Origin: Antitrichia curtipendula
Taxonomy: Eukaryota > Streptophyta > Bryopsida > Hypnales > Leucodontaceae
DNA length: 64,000 nucleotides
NCBI GenBank assembly: GCA_951230915.1
Contig: OX579637.1
Location: 23,312,001 to 23,376,000 of the forward strand
Reading direction: 5' to 3'
Shown: positions 24,357 through 34,150 of the stretch, piece after piece
Layout: every line of letters starts with the position of its first letter
Numbering within the stretch: position 1 is the stretch's first letter
Made by a program: the position numbers and the translations under genes
Notes under the pieces: model-generated
What the model saw: only the letters and a program-made list of their open reading frames with translations
What the model was told of the DNA's origin: nothing
Databases searched by the model: none

Positions 24357-26063
24357 GTGATAACTCAATCCATGCAGACACTCCTAAAGATGACAGTGGT
24401 TAAAAAATACGACTACTCAGCGACCGCCCCGTTCCTCGGGCCATTCACAAAATGGACGTCAGAGGAGCCATTCATATTCGACTGGCTGGAGCTCTACGGT
24501 GACCTCTGGCAGTTCAAGCCCATTGTGGATTCCTGGACATTCGGAATAAATCGGTCAAAAGACTACGTCCTTCTACGCCACAGGGAGAAGGATTCAGGAA
24601 TCTGCGTGAACTAGAACTTGGACAAGAAGGTCGCCCTCGTAGAGCTCCACCAGGAGAAATTCATTGTTCTAACACTTCATGCATGCGATCAATCCGGAAA
24701 AGAAACAAAGCACACCCACTCCATTGTCTTGCATGAAGACAACGATGTGGGAGCGTTCGATCTAGATAACCTCATAAGAGGTTTACATGAGGGGAACCAC
24801 AACAAATTGGCAGATGAGTTCCTACAAACATTCCACCCATGGATACGTAAAAATGCCATCTTCATGGTAAGAAGGATTGAGTACATGTTTAGCAGATTGA
24901 AGGACTATGCCAAAGAACATGTAGACAAGCAATCCCGTAACAGCATTGGTTGTGGCCAAGTCAGACGCGAAGTAGATGCCGAAATAAAGTCGGTTTCCGG
25001 GGCACGTGCCCGAATTGGGAGCAGAGGGAGTGGAAGGGGGACAACGCAAGCCCAGCTCCCTAAACGGAAGAACCCGGATACAAGGGCCGTTGAGGCCATT
25101 GAGAGCGCCAAAAACCCGTGACAGATAGTCGGGCAGGAATTGTTGGGAGTTCAGGCTCCGCGCTAACAAACGTTCATAACGGGAAGACGGGCGAGTATGA
25201 GCCCATCTAGAAATTCGAAGTGGTTGGCGCATACCAGAAAGATTTCTGGGACAAGCACGCATCATGCTTTCTTTTTGATCCCATGACATTCAAGGTCAAC
25301 ATCTCCAAATGCCATCTGGCCCCCCCAAGATACATCATTCGTAAATTGGAGATTAAGATTGTTGAAGAAATGAAGGAGACTCTTATCCATCTTAGGTCCG
25401 TCCAACAAAGGCAACTAGTATGCCTGACTCCGATTGACGCCAACAAAAGGCTCCTCAAGGAACGTCCTTCCAAGTGGGATGATATTAAGGATGGAAATTT
25501 CTTTATTATTAATGGCCAACATAGCATCACTGCCTCCAAGATGCTGCAAAGTGGCGGATGTTGCGAGTCCTGAAAGGTGGAGTTGCAGACATAGAATGCA
25601 ACAATTATCTATATGCTTGATCACGCGGGGCCGGTTTCTTCACGATGGGTCGAAGCCTGTGTTTCTTAAGGTGCTCTCGGAGAAGATCTTCTCCATGTCG
25701 GGTGGGGATGTGTCCTTCACAGCGGACAACACCCTTCTCATCAATGACTCTCCCGAGAAGAGTGTCTGCAATGAGAAGGGCAACGCCATATTCCTCCGCT
25801 CCTGGCGCCACCCGCAACGGCTGGACAACTTCCTCATGGGAGATCTCTTGCCGTGGCTTTTGCGTCTAGAATCCGAGTGCGAACCCGGTGGCCTCCGGGA
25901 CTATGTGTCTGTGAATCGGATAGGCGGAGACCCACTCGCTTCTTTGTCTGAGGAGGTCCGTGGGATTCTCCATGGGATGAGAGAGTCCGCGCGAAATGTG
26001 GGTTCGTGGTTTGAACTTTCGGCGTTTAATTTAGTGATAGAGCCCAAAGGGCGTAGGACATAG
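24357..26063 (+). pseudogene. ParB/DGQHR-like protein, interrupted
   Basis: Coding-like sequence with some breaks. The first frame (24357-25121) has one internal TAG at 24612 and ends in a basic, Gly/Arg-rich linker (ARIGSRGSGRG). The frame then shifts near 25119 and continues through a TAG near 25210 to about 25610: LTPIDANKRLL, then DGNFFIINGQHSITASKMLQ (about 25488-25550). The NGQHxxxAxK signature resembles the DGxHR/NGQHR core of ParB/Srx-fold and DGQHR (DndB-like) domains, which bind or cut DNA or act as NTP switches. After TGA and TAG stops near 25571-25592, a third open frame (to TAG at 26061) carries VSFTADNTLLIND and PHxLDNFLxGDLLPWLLRLE-like sequence of unknown function. Introns could explain some shifts. 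The family call is by motif only. Confidence 0.45.
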
Positions 26064-26264
26064 ATCTCTCCGGACCAGAAGACAATTTTGTAGTGTGTAC
26101 ATATTGTAGAGGAATTTCACTTGTAAATAATAAATTCAATTTGAAATTCACATAATCATGTTGTCTGTGTGTCTCATTGTGCATTCGGATTGTGATGCTT
26201 GTCTTTGTGCTCTTGTTGGAGGGTTGATGCTTGGCAAAACTTCTCTACTCTTGTGTTTGTGCAG

Positions 26265-27155
26265 GTGGAGGCTCCAGTTGCTAAAGCCTTGCCCAACCGG
26301 CACGGGCTCACGAGGAGTCTCCTTTCCGGATCCCAGAAGTCGCTTTCCAAATCCGAATCCGATTCCGGCGGCGGGAGCATGAAGCCCTCTGTGCTTTCAG
26401 GCCCGTTCATGATGCGCACAGCAGAGGACGCAGCGTCTGCCGCCATCAATTTCTTGAAGGGGGACGTCGAGGACGGCGCCGTTGACAGTCCCCCTAGTCG
26501 CGGCCCTGAAAGGACTCTCATCTGCTCACCATCCCCGTTGAAGCGGTTGTCCTCGGCTCAAGGGTGTTGTTTCTCGCCGGCTCCACGCAATGAGGCTGGG
26601 ACCAGTCGGAAGCTAGACCTGACCGTTGGTGGGGGCAACAGGGATCCTCCAGGCGAGGATATCCATCCGAAATCCCTCGCACGTTCGCATATGGATGAGA
26701 TGACACCCCCCCGTGCTCGAGTTGGGTACACGAGAAGTGTCGAAGTTGGGGCAAAAATTGCGAATTCTGTTCCTCGTCCTTCACTGTCTGTGGGGGTTAA
26801 GCGATCGCCCTCAGCTGATTCGCTTTTTTGTCAGAGGATTATCAGAGACCAACGTCGTTTTCTCGACTCGAAGTCAATTGGATCTAGACTACCATACGTA
26901 AATGATGTCGCTACAATGGTTCAAAGGCCGCCTCGTGGGGGGGCCAAATCTCATTCTACATTCGAGTTTTCTCCAAGCATTCGAATTAGGAAGCGAAAAG
27001 AAGATGGCTCGCAGAGTGCAGGCTTCCCTAGTGGGATGGTTGGGGCAGGTGGGCCCCACTATCGTTCTCGACGTGAGGATATTTTGAAGGGCTTGGCGAA
27101 GTTGAAAGCGTTGGAAGCAACCAAGAGTAATTGTACAGGCGATAACGATGTTTAG
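26265..27155 (+). CDS. Hypothetical Ser/Pro/Arg-rich protein in the 17-kb element
   Basis: About 297 codons open from a probable acceptor TTTGTGCAG (ending 26264) to TAG at 27153-27155. It is either the last exon of the preceding gene or a separate gene; a possible polyadenylation region (AATAATAAATTC near 26128) between them favours two. The product is hydrophilic and low in hydrophobic segments, with SLSKSESDSGGGS, SPSPLKRLSS and IRIRKRKEDGSQ, and a C-terminal helix ILKGLAKLKALEA. The latter suggests a nuclear, disordered protein. No domain recognised. Only 51 bp separate the stop from the right terminal repeat. Confidence 0.45.
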   Translation: MEAPVAKALPNRHGLTRSLLSGSQKSLSKSESDSGGGSMKPSVLSGPFMMRTAEDAASAAINFLKGDVEDGAVDSPPSRGPERTLICSPSPLKRLSSAQGCCFSPAPRNEAGTSRKLDLTVGGGNRDPPGEDIHPKSLARSHMDEMTPPRARVGYTRSVEVGAKIANSVPRPSLSVGVKRSPSADSLFCQRIIRDQRRFLDSKSIGSRLPYVNDVATMVQRPPRGGAKSHSTFEFSPSIRIRKRKEDGSQSAGFPSGMVGAGGPHYRSRREDILKGLAKLKALEATKSNCTGDNDV

Positions 27156-27205
27156 GGTAGCCTAAAAGTTTTCGAAGCCATTAGCTTTTGAGCATCCTTT
27201 ATTAT

Positions 27206-27664
27206 TAAAAGCGTGGTAAATAATAAGTACAGATTAACATTAAATACAAAAATTAGGGAGCTTCATGTACAGTAAGCCTCCCCACTGCCCACATGGTTTT
27301 ACTCATTTACACCATTGGTTCTATTTTGCTGACACCGTCAGTGAAAGTTGCATTCTTTTTGTGTATTAAAATTTTTGAAAAACATTAAACTTACTGAGTA
27401 TGTGTTTGGGTGCTTTGTAATGATCGCTCAATTGTTTTTGGCATTGAACAATGAAAATAGTTTCCCATCATTTCACCAATCGATATTTTTCCCTCTTCAA
27501 TTGCTTGAAGGCATTTGGATGATCATGGTTTGTTTTTTTCTGTTTTTTGTATGCTCAGAGTAATTTACCTTTGTGTTCAACAATTGTTACCACAATGGAC
27601 CTTCACACCCCGATTTCCAAAGTCTCAAATGTGCCAAATTGTCTCATTTTAATGAATAAGGCTT
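27206..27664 (-). repeat. Right terminal inverted repeat of the 17-kb element
   Basis: Reverse complement of the left terminal repeat (10669-11130), ending TTTTAATGAATAAGGCTT. Homology stops on the inside near TAATAAAAGC at about 27206. On the outside the gag-like element begins within a few bases (AGACGACGTCTCCGACC), so the terminal repeat interrupts that gene. Confidence 0.85.
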
Positions 27665-27670
27665 TAGACG

Positions 27671-28522
27671 ACGTCTCCGACCGGAAGAGGATCGCGGATC
27701 GGAGACAAGATTGGTAAGGAAAAGACACCAGAAGCGGAGAAGGCGGGCACCTTGAAGAAAGGACCTGCTGATCCGTTCGAGAAGCTGGTCAAGACCCTCT
27801 GCAACATCCGCTTAGATTGGGAGGCGAAGAGAATCGCCCTGACCCAGATCGGGGAGTTGGTGTACGCAGCACCGGACGGCAAGTTGCCGTGGAAGGTGGC
27901 GGATTGCATTACAAATCCGGTCGAGATCCGGAAACAGGAAGCCAAGATCCGTCGACTTCAAAAGGAAGTCGACATGTTGAAGGCGGAAGTTGCGACCTTC
28001 AAGGAAGAGATGACCACCACCCGGAAGATGGCGGACGAGACACAGAAGGTCGCGGAAGCGGTGAAGGCGACTTTTGGCGAGACCGGAAGCTCAGCAGTCA
28101 GGGCGAGGCTGTTCGATGAGAAGGTCTTGGAGGACAAGAAGCTATCCCGTTCCCGGATAGTTTGGATCCTGATAGACTTCTCCAAGCAAGTGGAGAAGAC
28201 GTTGGTCCAAGCGCGAGAGGCGGCCAACCGGATGGAGGAGTGCGCTCAAAAACTGACCGGATCCATGAGGGTCCACCTGTCGGACATCTCCATGTCGGAG
28301 TTGTTTTCGGACGTGTCGGAACCAAGGGGAGGAAGGGATCAGACTCCTCAGTCAAAGCCGAGTCAGCCCTCCCAGACCGCGTTGATCAACTTAGATTCCT
28401 CTCTCGGTTCCGATCTGCCAAACCCGATAGCCGGAGAGCGAAATAGGAACTTAAGAGATGTCTTCGAGCAATTGGAGGCGGAGTCCAAAAGTCCTTCGTT
28501 GGGGCGCGGGATAGCAATGTAA
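27671..28522 (+). CDS. Gag-like protein, C-terminal part, open
   Basis: About 283 codons without a stop to TAA at 28520-28522, in the frame beginning TSPTGRGSRIGDK. It aligns to codons ~263-548 of the pseudogene at 31935-33581. Visible features: KKGPADPFEKLVKTL, a coiled coil with heptads in IRKQEAKIRRLQKEVDMLKA (about 27930-28000), a helical stretch around SRIVWILIDFSKQVEKTL, and an acidic Ser/Pro-rich tail. There is no protease, reverse transcriptase or integrase downstream, so the element would depend on proteins from elsewhere. The N-terminal half is lost at the junction with the 17-kb element. Gag-like is an inference from its structural look and its LTR-like tail. Confidence 0.5.
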   Translation, partial: TSPTGRGSRIGDKIGKEKTPEAEKAGTLKKGPADPFEKLVKTLCNIRLDWEAKRIALTQIGELVYAAPDGKLPWKVADCITNPVEIRKQEAKIRRLQKEVDMLKAEVATFKEEMTTTRKMADETQKVAEAVKATFGETGSSAVRARLFDEKVLEDKKLSRSRIVWILIDFSKQVEKTLVQAREAANRMEECAQKLTGSMRVHLSDISMSELFSDVSEPRGGRDQTPQSKPSQPSQTALINLDSSLGSDLPNPIAGERNRNLRDVFEQLEAESKSPSLGRGIAM

Positions 28523-28569
28523 AGTAAGTTAGTTTCTTGTAGGATAGGACAGGAACGGATCCGGATGTG

Positions 28570-28672
28570 TAATCCGATCCGGTAGTGTTAGGACGGACCG
28601 GAAGTGAGGATCCGAAAGTGTAATCCGATCCGGTAGTGTTAGGACGGACCGGAAGTGAGGATCCGAAAATAG
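28570..28672 (+). repeat. 51-bp tandem duplication
   Basis: Two adjacent copies of a 51-bp unit containing GTGTAATCCGATCCGGTAGT and GGACGGACCGGAAGTGAGG. The opposite-strand copy of the element has only one such unit (31850-31900), so this duplication is specific to the plus-strand copy. Confidence 0.8.
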
Positions 28673-29755
28673 GTTGACTTTTACAAGCACTTTTGCCTTT
28701 TGTATTTTTGGAAGTTTTCAAAGTGTATATAAATCAATCCTTGTGCTGGGGACTGGGAGTCTTTTCCTCTACATCTTTTTTGTGTTCTTCTTGTGCTTTC
28801 TTGTTGTACGTTCTCCCATGTTTGGTAGTATTGTAGGTGAGGAAGTTTGAAAGGCGCGAGTGGATGTGTTGGGAATTTCTCCCCTTGGTGTGTTTTCTTT
28901 TGATTAGTGTATGTGAGCGGATAGGATAGAGTTGGAAGTGAACTTCAGTGCCTCAGCACATCTAGAATTCGAGATTCCGGGTGAGAAAGCCATTGTTAGG
29001 CTAGGCGGATAGGGAGGGATTCCTTAGTTGCACTAGAACTCCTGGGTGGGAAATCCGGTCGAGTATCCGATCTTTTGCGAGGTCTCACCATCCTAGCAAT
29101 AAACGGAAGAACTCTAGTGGATGTTGGAACGGACGAGTGCACTTGTAACCGCCTTAGCTTTGCACGGATTAGGATTGCATGAAGGTTGTTGTAGTATTGA
29201 GAGGATCGTACGTGGGGTCTTTGCGTGACCTGCAAACCGGATTGCTATCTGGGTTGTTGTGAAGGACCAAACCGGATCCGTATTAGTCTAGGAAAATAGA
29301 GATTAGCGAAGTGGATCTTCAGCCACTATAAGTTACGGAAGGTGTGGTAGGCCTACCACTCTCAAAAGCAAGCGGCGAACCCTCTGATGGCTAAATAGAG
29401 GTAAAACCAAACCGGATAGAAGAGGAAATAATTGTAAGTCTAGAGCGGATTAGTCTAGACGGATACCAGGATCGGAAGTAGTATGATCCTGAGGTTTTGT
29501 TGGATTTGACGGCCGGAAGACTAATCGGAGTCGGAAGAGAGAAAGAATCCGGTCATTAGTTTTCTTGGTGTTTGTGTTTTCGGTTTTAGGAAGAGGACCG
29601 GAAATGAAGGATTGTACTATTGACTTTGCTTAGTTGATTAATAGAGCTAGATACTTCACAAAATCTCGTGGGTTCGATCTTTAGAGTCACTTAGTTATAC
29701 TCTAGGGTGATTTTTGTGAGTATAATGGGAAATTTCCCTATCCTGTGCTGCGACA

Positions 29756-30743
29756 TTCATCTGTCTACCTACTTCTGCTCCTAAAATAACTATAATAAAG
29801 TCTTCTTGAACCGCTTTGAAGTCGTCTCCACTTACTTGGATGCTCTCCTCCTAGTTGGTTGTTTCCTACTTGTTGAGGCCTTGGTTGGATTTCCTACTTG
29901 CTGCGACCTTGCCTTTGCTTGGAGTTTGAGTCTTTCTTTTCCCTTTTCCGCACGAAAGAGAGGCAAGTTCTGATTTCGAGTCTTCTTCCAACTTAGCCGT
30001 GCTATCCTTCTCTGTAGTCTTTGGAGACACTTCTTCCTCTGATTCAAATTTGATGGGCAGAGTCGACTCCTTTACTCACTTTTCAGTTGTCTTCCGCTTC
30101 ACCACACTTGTCACCTTTGGAGAGACCACAAACCTTGCTCTCTGGTGTGTCCAAGTCTCTTTTTATAGTCCGGGATTAGTTTTTGGTCTGGAATCCAGAT
30201 GTAAACCCTTTTTCGATTCTAGAGTCAATCCGACTACTTGGTTGGGTAGACTACAGAGTCTTGTCTTTCGATGTGCTCTTGTCTTTTTGCTCCACCGAGG
30301 CAGGCGGAGAAAGTGATGAGGGTCACTTTGGAAGGAGTTGCTTCCGCCATCCGGCCAGTCTTTTTTCCCATTTCCGGTTCTAGAACAATCTCCGTCATGA
30401 TAGTCCTTATCTTGTCCAAAATCTGCTCCATCTTCTCTCCATAGTCCACCAATACAGATACAATTTTGAGATCTAAATGTGACCTCTCCTTGAGAACCCT
30501 GAATTCAAACAATTTGGCCTTGTTCACCATGTCACCCGGATTCCCGATGAAGTTTCGGATCTAAGTAAGGGTTTCCATAGACTTAGATGAAAGTGTCCTC
30601 TCTCTAATTGCTTCCTCAGACTTCTGCTTTAACTTGGTCTGGAGACACCTGACTAAACAAATCCTTTACTCAGTCCTCTAGTTTCCTCACATTTTTGTCT
30701 TGTAGAAGACTCTCTACTTCTTCATAGAAGTCTGATGGGTTGT
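29756..30743 (-). mobile_element. Older gag-like element copy, 3' fragment
   Basis: Read on the minus strand this encodes a diverged version of the gag-like coiled-coil region: FYEEVESLLQDKNVRKLED near 30670-30730 and VSVLVDYGEKMEQILDKIRT near 30400-30460 match IRRLQEEVDMLK and ILIDFSKQVEKTL of the neighbouring copies. Stops and shifts are common. It ends where the plus-strand copy joins (29755) and is split from its 5' part by the insertion 30744-34150. Confidence 0.6.
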
Positions 30744-31934
30744 TGTCGCAGCACAGGATAGGTAAATTCCCCATTATACTCACAAAAATCACCCTAGAGT
30801 ATAACTGAGTGACTCTAAACATCGAATCCACAAGATTCTGTGAAGTATCTAGTCTTATTAACGAACTAAGCCAAGTCAGTAGTAAAATCCGTCTTTTCCG
30901 GTCCTCTTCCTAAAACTGGAAACACAAACACCCAAAAAACTAATGACCGAATTCTTTCTATCTTCCGATTCCAACTAGTCTTCCAGTTTTTGAATCCAAC
31001 ACAACCCCAGGATCATATCCCTTCTGGTCCTGGTATCCGTCTAGACCAATCCGCTCTAGACAACTTACAACTATTTTCTCTACTATCTGGTTTGGTTTTA
31101 CCTCTGTTTAGCCATCAGAGGGGTCTCCGCTTGCTTTTGAGAGTGGTAGGCCCACCACACCTTCCGTAACTTATAGTGGCTGAAGACCCACTTTCCCAAT
31201 CTCTACTCTCCTAGACTAACACGGATCCGGTTTGATCCTTCACAACAACCCAGATAGCAATCTGATTTGCAGGTCACGCAAAGACTCCCCGTACGATCCT
31301 CTTAATACTACAACGACCTTGATGCCAATCCTAATCCATGCAAAGCTAAGGTGGTTACAAGTGCGCCCGTCCGTTCCAACATCAACTAGAGTTCTTCCGT
31401 TTATCACTAAGATGGCGAGACCTCACAGGTGATTGGACACTCAACTGGATTTCCCACCCAGGAGTTCTAGCACGACTAAGGAATCCCTCCCTATCCGCCT
31501 AGCCTAACAACGGCTTTCTCAGTCGGAATCTTAAACTCTAGACGTGCTGAGGCACTGAAGTTCACTCCCAATTCTCTCCTATCCACTCGCATGCACTTAG
31601 AACCAAGAAATAAGACACCAAGGGGAGAAATCCCCAAGCAATCCGCTCGCGCCTCCTTAACTCCTTCTCATACAACCCTGCCACGCTTGGGAGAGACACA
31701 CAACAAGAGAGCAAAATGGAAGACACAACAAAAATGCAAAGAAAAGACTCCCAGTCCCCAACTCAGGGACTGACTTATGTACACTTTGGGAACTTCCAAA
31801 AATACAAAAAGGCAAAAGTGCCTTTAAAAGTCAACCTATTTCCGGATCCTAATTTCTGGTCCGTCCTTACACTACCGGATCGGAATACTAATCCAGATCC
31901 GTTCCTATCCTATCCTATAAGAATCTAACTTACT

Positions 31935-33581
31935 TTATATCGCTATCCCGCGCCCCAACGAAGGATTCTTGGGCTCCGCCTCCAATTGCTCGAAGACTTC
32001 TCCCAAGTACCTATTCCGCTCTCCGGCTATCGGATTTGGCAGATCGGAATCGGGAGAGGAATCCATGTTGATCGGCACGGTCTGGGAGGGCTGACTCGGC
32101 TTTGACTGTGGAGTCTGGTCTCTTCCTTCCCTTGGGTCCGGCACGTCCGGAAGCGATTCTAGCATGGAGATATCCGACAGGTGGACCCTCATGGATCCGG
32201 TTAGCTTCTGCGCGCACTCCTCCATCCGGTTTGCAACTCCTCGCGCTTAGACCAAATTCTTCTCCATCTGCTCGGAGAAGTCAGTCAGGATCTAAACTAT
32301 TTGGGAACCGGATAGCTTCTTCTCCTCCAAGACCTTCTCGTCGAAGAGCCTGGCCTTGACTGCTGCGCTTCTGGCCTCACCGAAAGTCGCCTTCACCGCT
32401 TCCGCAACCTTCTGCGTTTTGTCCGCCATCATCCGGGTGGCGGCCATACCTTCCTTGAAGGTGGTCACTTCCGCCTTTAGCATATCGACTTCCTCCTGAA
32501 GTCGACGGATCTCTGCCTCTTGCTTCCGGATCTCGGCCGGATTGGTGATGCAATCCGCTACCTTCCCTGGCAACTTGCCGTTTGGTGCTGCGTGCACCAA
32601 CTCCCCAACTTGGGTCAGGGCGATTCTCTTCGCCTCCCAATCTGCGCGGATGTCGCAGAGGGTCTTGACCAGCTTCTCGAACGGATCAGCAGGTCCTTTC
32701 TTCAAGGTGCCCGCCTTCTCCGCTTCCGGTGTCTTCTCCTTTCCGGTCTTATCATTGAGCGGCGATCCTCTTCCGGTCGGAGACGTCATCTTATGCCGCT
32801 TGGGCTACCTCTCTGCCTCTTCTTCATCTTCTTCTTCTTTTTCTTCGGTCTCGGATCCAGTTTCCTCTTCCTCCTCATCCATTTCCAATTCTCCGTACTT
32901 CAGGAGATTCTCCTGAGCCTTCCATTCCTTTTCTTCCGAGTCCAACAGGAGTTGGTGATGCTCGTAAAGGTGGAAGAGGTAGGAACACACCGGTGTTGGC
33001 CTACTCCTTCCGACCCTGGTCGCTAGCTGGGCCACTAGATCGAACATGATCCGGGCCCAATCCGCCTTCTGGTCTCCGCTCAGAGCACCAAATATTGTGT
33101 TGCCGAGGGTGATCGTGACCCTTGTCGGCTTCTTCGGATGTAAGATCGGGATGAGAAACTGCAATAGCTTCCGGTGCCGGTCATCAATGCAGTCCTCCAC
33201 CGCGTATCCGTCCTTGGGGTTGACCGCTCCCCAGAACTTGCCCCGGATGTACTCGTCCTTCCGGTTTGCCATCTTGTGACCTCCTGCTCAGAACTTGTAC
33301 ACCTCCCTCTAGATCTCTTCCGTCCACTCCGCCGGAACATAGCGGAGCGTATTGTCAAATTGGTTTGTCCACTTCCCCTAGATCTCCTTCACCATCCTCT
33401 CATCCTTAAAACCCCAGGGTTTGTCGAGCAAACCGTGACACCCCATCCGATTGAGATCTAATCTAAGCATCTCCTTCTCTTCCTCTATTGAGGGGAGAAC
33501 CGGAACTATCTTCCGGAGTTTAACCGGAGCCGACGATGTAGATGGACTTGGTCTATTCCGCCTAAGCTGCGGCATGGACAC
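31935..33581 (-). pseudogene. Gag-like protein with six premature stops, no frameshift
   Basis: A single frame of 549 codons from ATG 33581 to TAA 31935. Premature stops: codons 68 (TAG), 91 (TAG), 98 (TGA), 259 (TAG), 430 (TAG) and 445 (TAA). Regions: basic N-terminus; helical domain with GKFWGAVNPKDGYAVEDC (about 114-131), ITLGNTIFGALSGDQKADWA and PVCSYLFHLYEHHQLLLDS; a run of Glu/Asp (near 235-258); a KKGPADPFEKLVKTL motif; and a coiled coil IRRLQEEVDMLKAEV. The better preserved plus-strand copy has W where codon 430 is TAG and Q where codon 445 is TAA, so at least these two are single transitions. It probably assembles as a particle or nucleoprotein shell, by analogy only. No zinc knuckle seen. 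Confidence 0.55.
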
Positions 33582-33837
33582 AGACTAGATCTAAACAGTC
33601 CTTTCCAATTCTACCTCACCCAGTCATGGCCGCACGTCCCGTTCTCACTTTCTCTCTCCGATCTTAACCGAAAACCTGCACAGCGATCGGTATGCAACCA
33701 GAAATCTACCCTGCAACACACCTCTAAGACTCACACACTCACGCGCACACTCACACAGTGCCGAAACACAAGGAGCGCGACAAAACACTCTCACCAAACG
33801 GAGTTTGGAAAAGGAGTGCGACTGAGGAGGTCCTGGC

Positions 33838-33845
33838 CATTTATA
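33838..33845 (-). promoter_or_regulatory. TATA box of the gag-like element
   Basis: On the minus strand the sequence is GAGACTATAAATGGCC, about 260 bp upstream of the ATG at 33581. Good TATA match and a reasonable leader length, so this is the likely promoter of the complete-looking copy. Confidence 0.5.
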
Positions 33846-34150
33846 GTCTCTCATGATCTAAAAGTGGTCATGATGACTTTTACCGGTCCGGCCCCACCAA
33901 TCTGGTCCAACCCTAATCCGGTCTTCTAACTCTAATCCGGTCTTCTAATACTTTCGGACAAGGTTCCGATTCCATTCCGGTTCCTGAGTATTACTACATG
34001 AACCGGATTCTTTCCAACTGTTCCACTACTTTAATGTCCTTCTTAATTTTCCGTTCTCTTCTATTTCTAAACGGAACCTGGGTACTAACTACTAGTTTCC
34101 GATCCATTTTCTAGATAAACAAATGAAAACCAAAAATTTTGGTTGCGACA

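Larger units (their letters stand above)
10669..27664. mobile_element. Candidate giant DNA transposon, ~17 kb, with ~460-bp inverted termini
   Basis: The sequence at 10669-11130 returns inverted at 27206-27664, with the shared end AAGGCCTTATTCATTAAAAT (left) and one mismatch at the right. Both gene blocks point outward and stop shortly before the termini: 596 bp on the left and 51 bp on the right. Left block: DUF7869-like transposase-like gene (-). Right block: ParB/DGQHR-like gene and a second ORF (+). Both are preceded by arrays of the same 21-bp palindrome. I infer one mobile element. Against this, the flanks belong to different repeats (foldback on the left, gag element on the right) and no target duplication is visible, so one end may have been lost or recombined. 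The middle (16.5-22.3 kb) is AT-rich and repeat-filled. Confidence 0.6.
27665..29755 (+). mobile_element. 5'-truncated gag-like element, plus-strand copy
   Basis: Matches, inverted, the 3' two thirds of the copy at 30744-34150: coding part 27671-28522, then about 1.2 kb of noncoding 3' sequence ending CTGTGCTGCGACA at 29755. Its 5' part is missing because the 17-kb element's terminus abuts it at 27664. The 3' region contains a TATA-like GTGTATATAAATC near 28722, so it resembles an LTR, although no 5' LTR copy is present. It is better preserved than its neighbour. Confidence 0.7.
30744..34150 (-). mobile_element. Complete-looking gag-like element inserted in the older copy
   Basis: Ends are TGTCGCAGCAC (left) and TTGGTTGCGACA (right), giving a 7-bp inverted terminus TGTCGCA/TGCGACA. 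Flanks are GTTGT (30739-30743) and GTTGC (34151-34155), a near-perfect 5-bp target duplication as made by retroelement integrases. Minus-strand order: 570-bp 5' region with a TATA box, one ORF (33581-31935), and a 1.19-kb 3' region matching 28523-29755 inverted. The 5' and 3' regions do not resemble one another, so these are not ordinary LTRs. No pol genes. Best seen as a non-autonomous, gag-only retroelement-like unit of unusual structure. Confidence 0.6.

Noticed and set aside
28510..31930. Plus and minus gag copies as one long palindromic element
   Set aside because: The 29756-30743 segment between them is coding sequence of an older third copy, not a loop, and each copy ends in its own CGACA terminus.
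30744..34150. Ordinary LTR retrotransposon
   Set aside because: 5' and 3' regions show no similarity in direct orientation and no pol domain is present.
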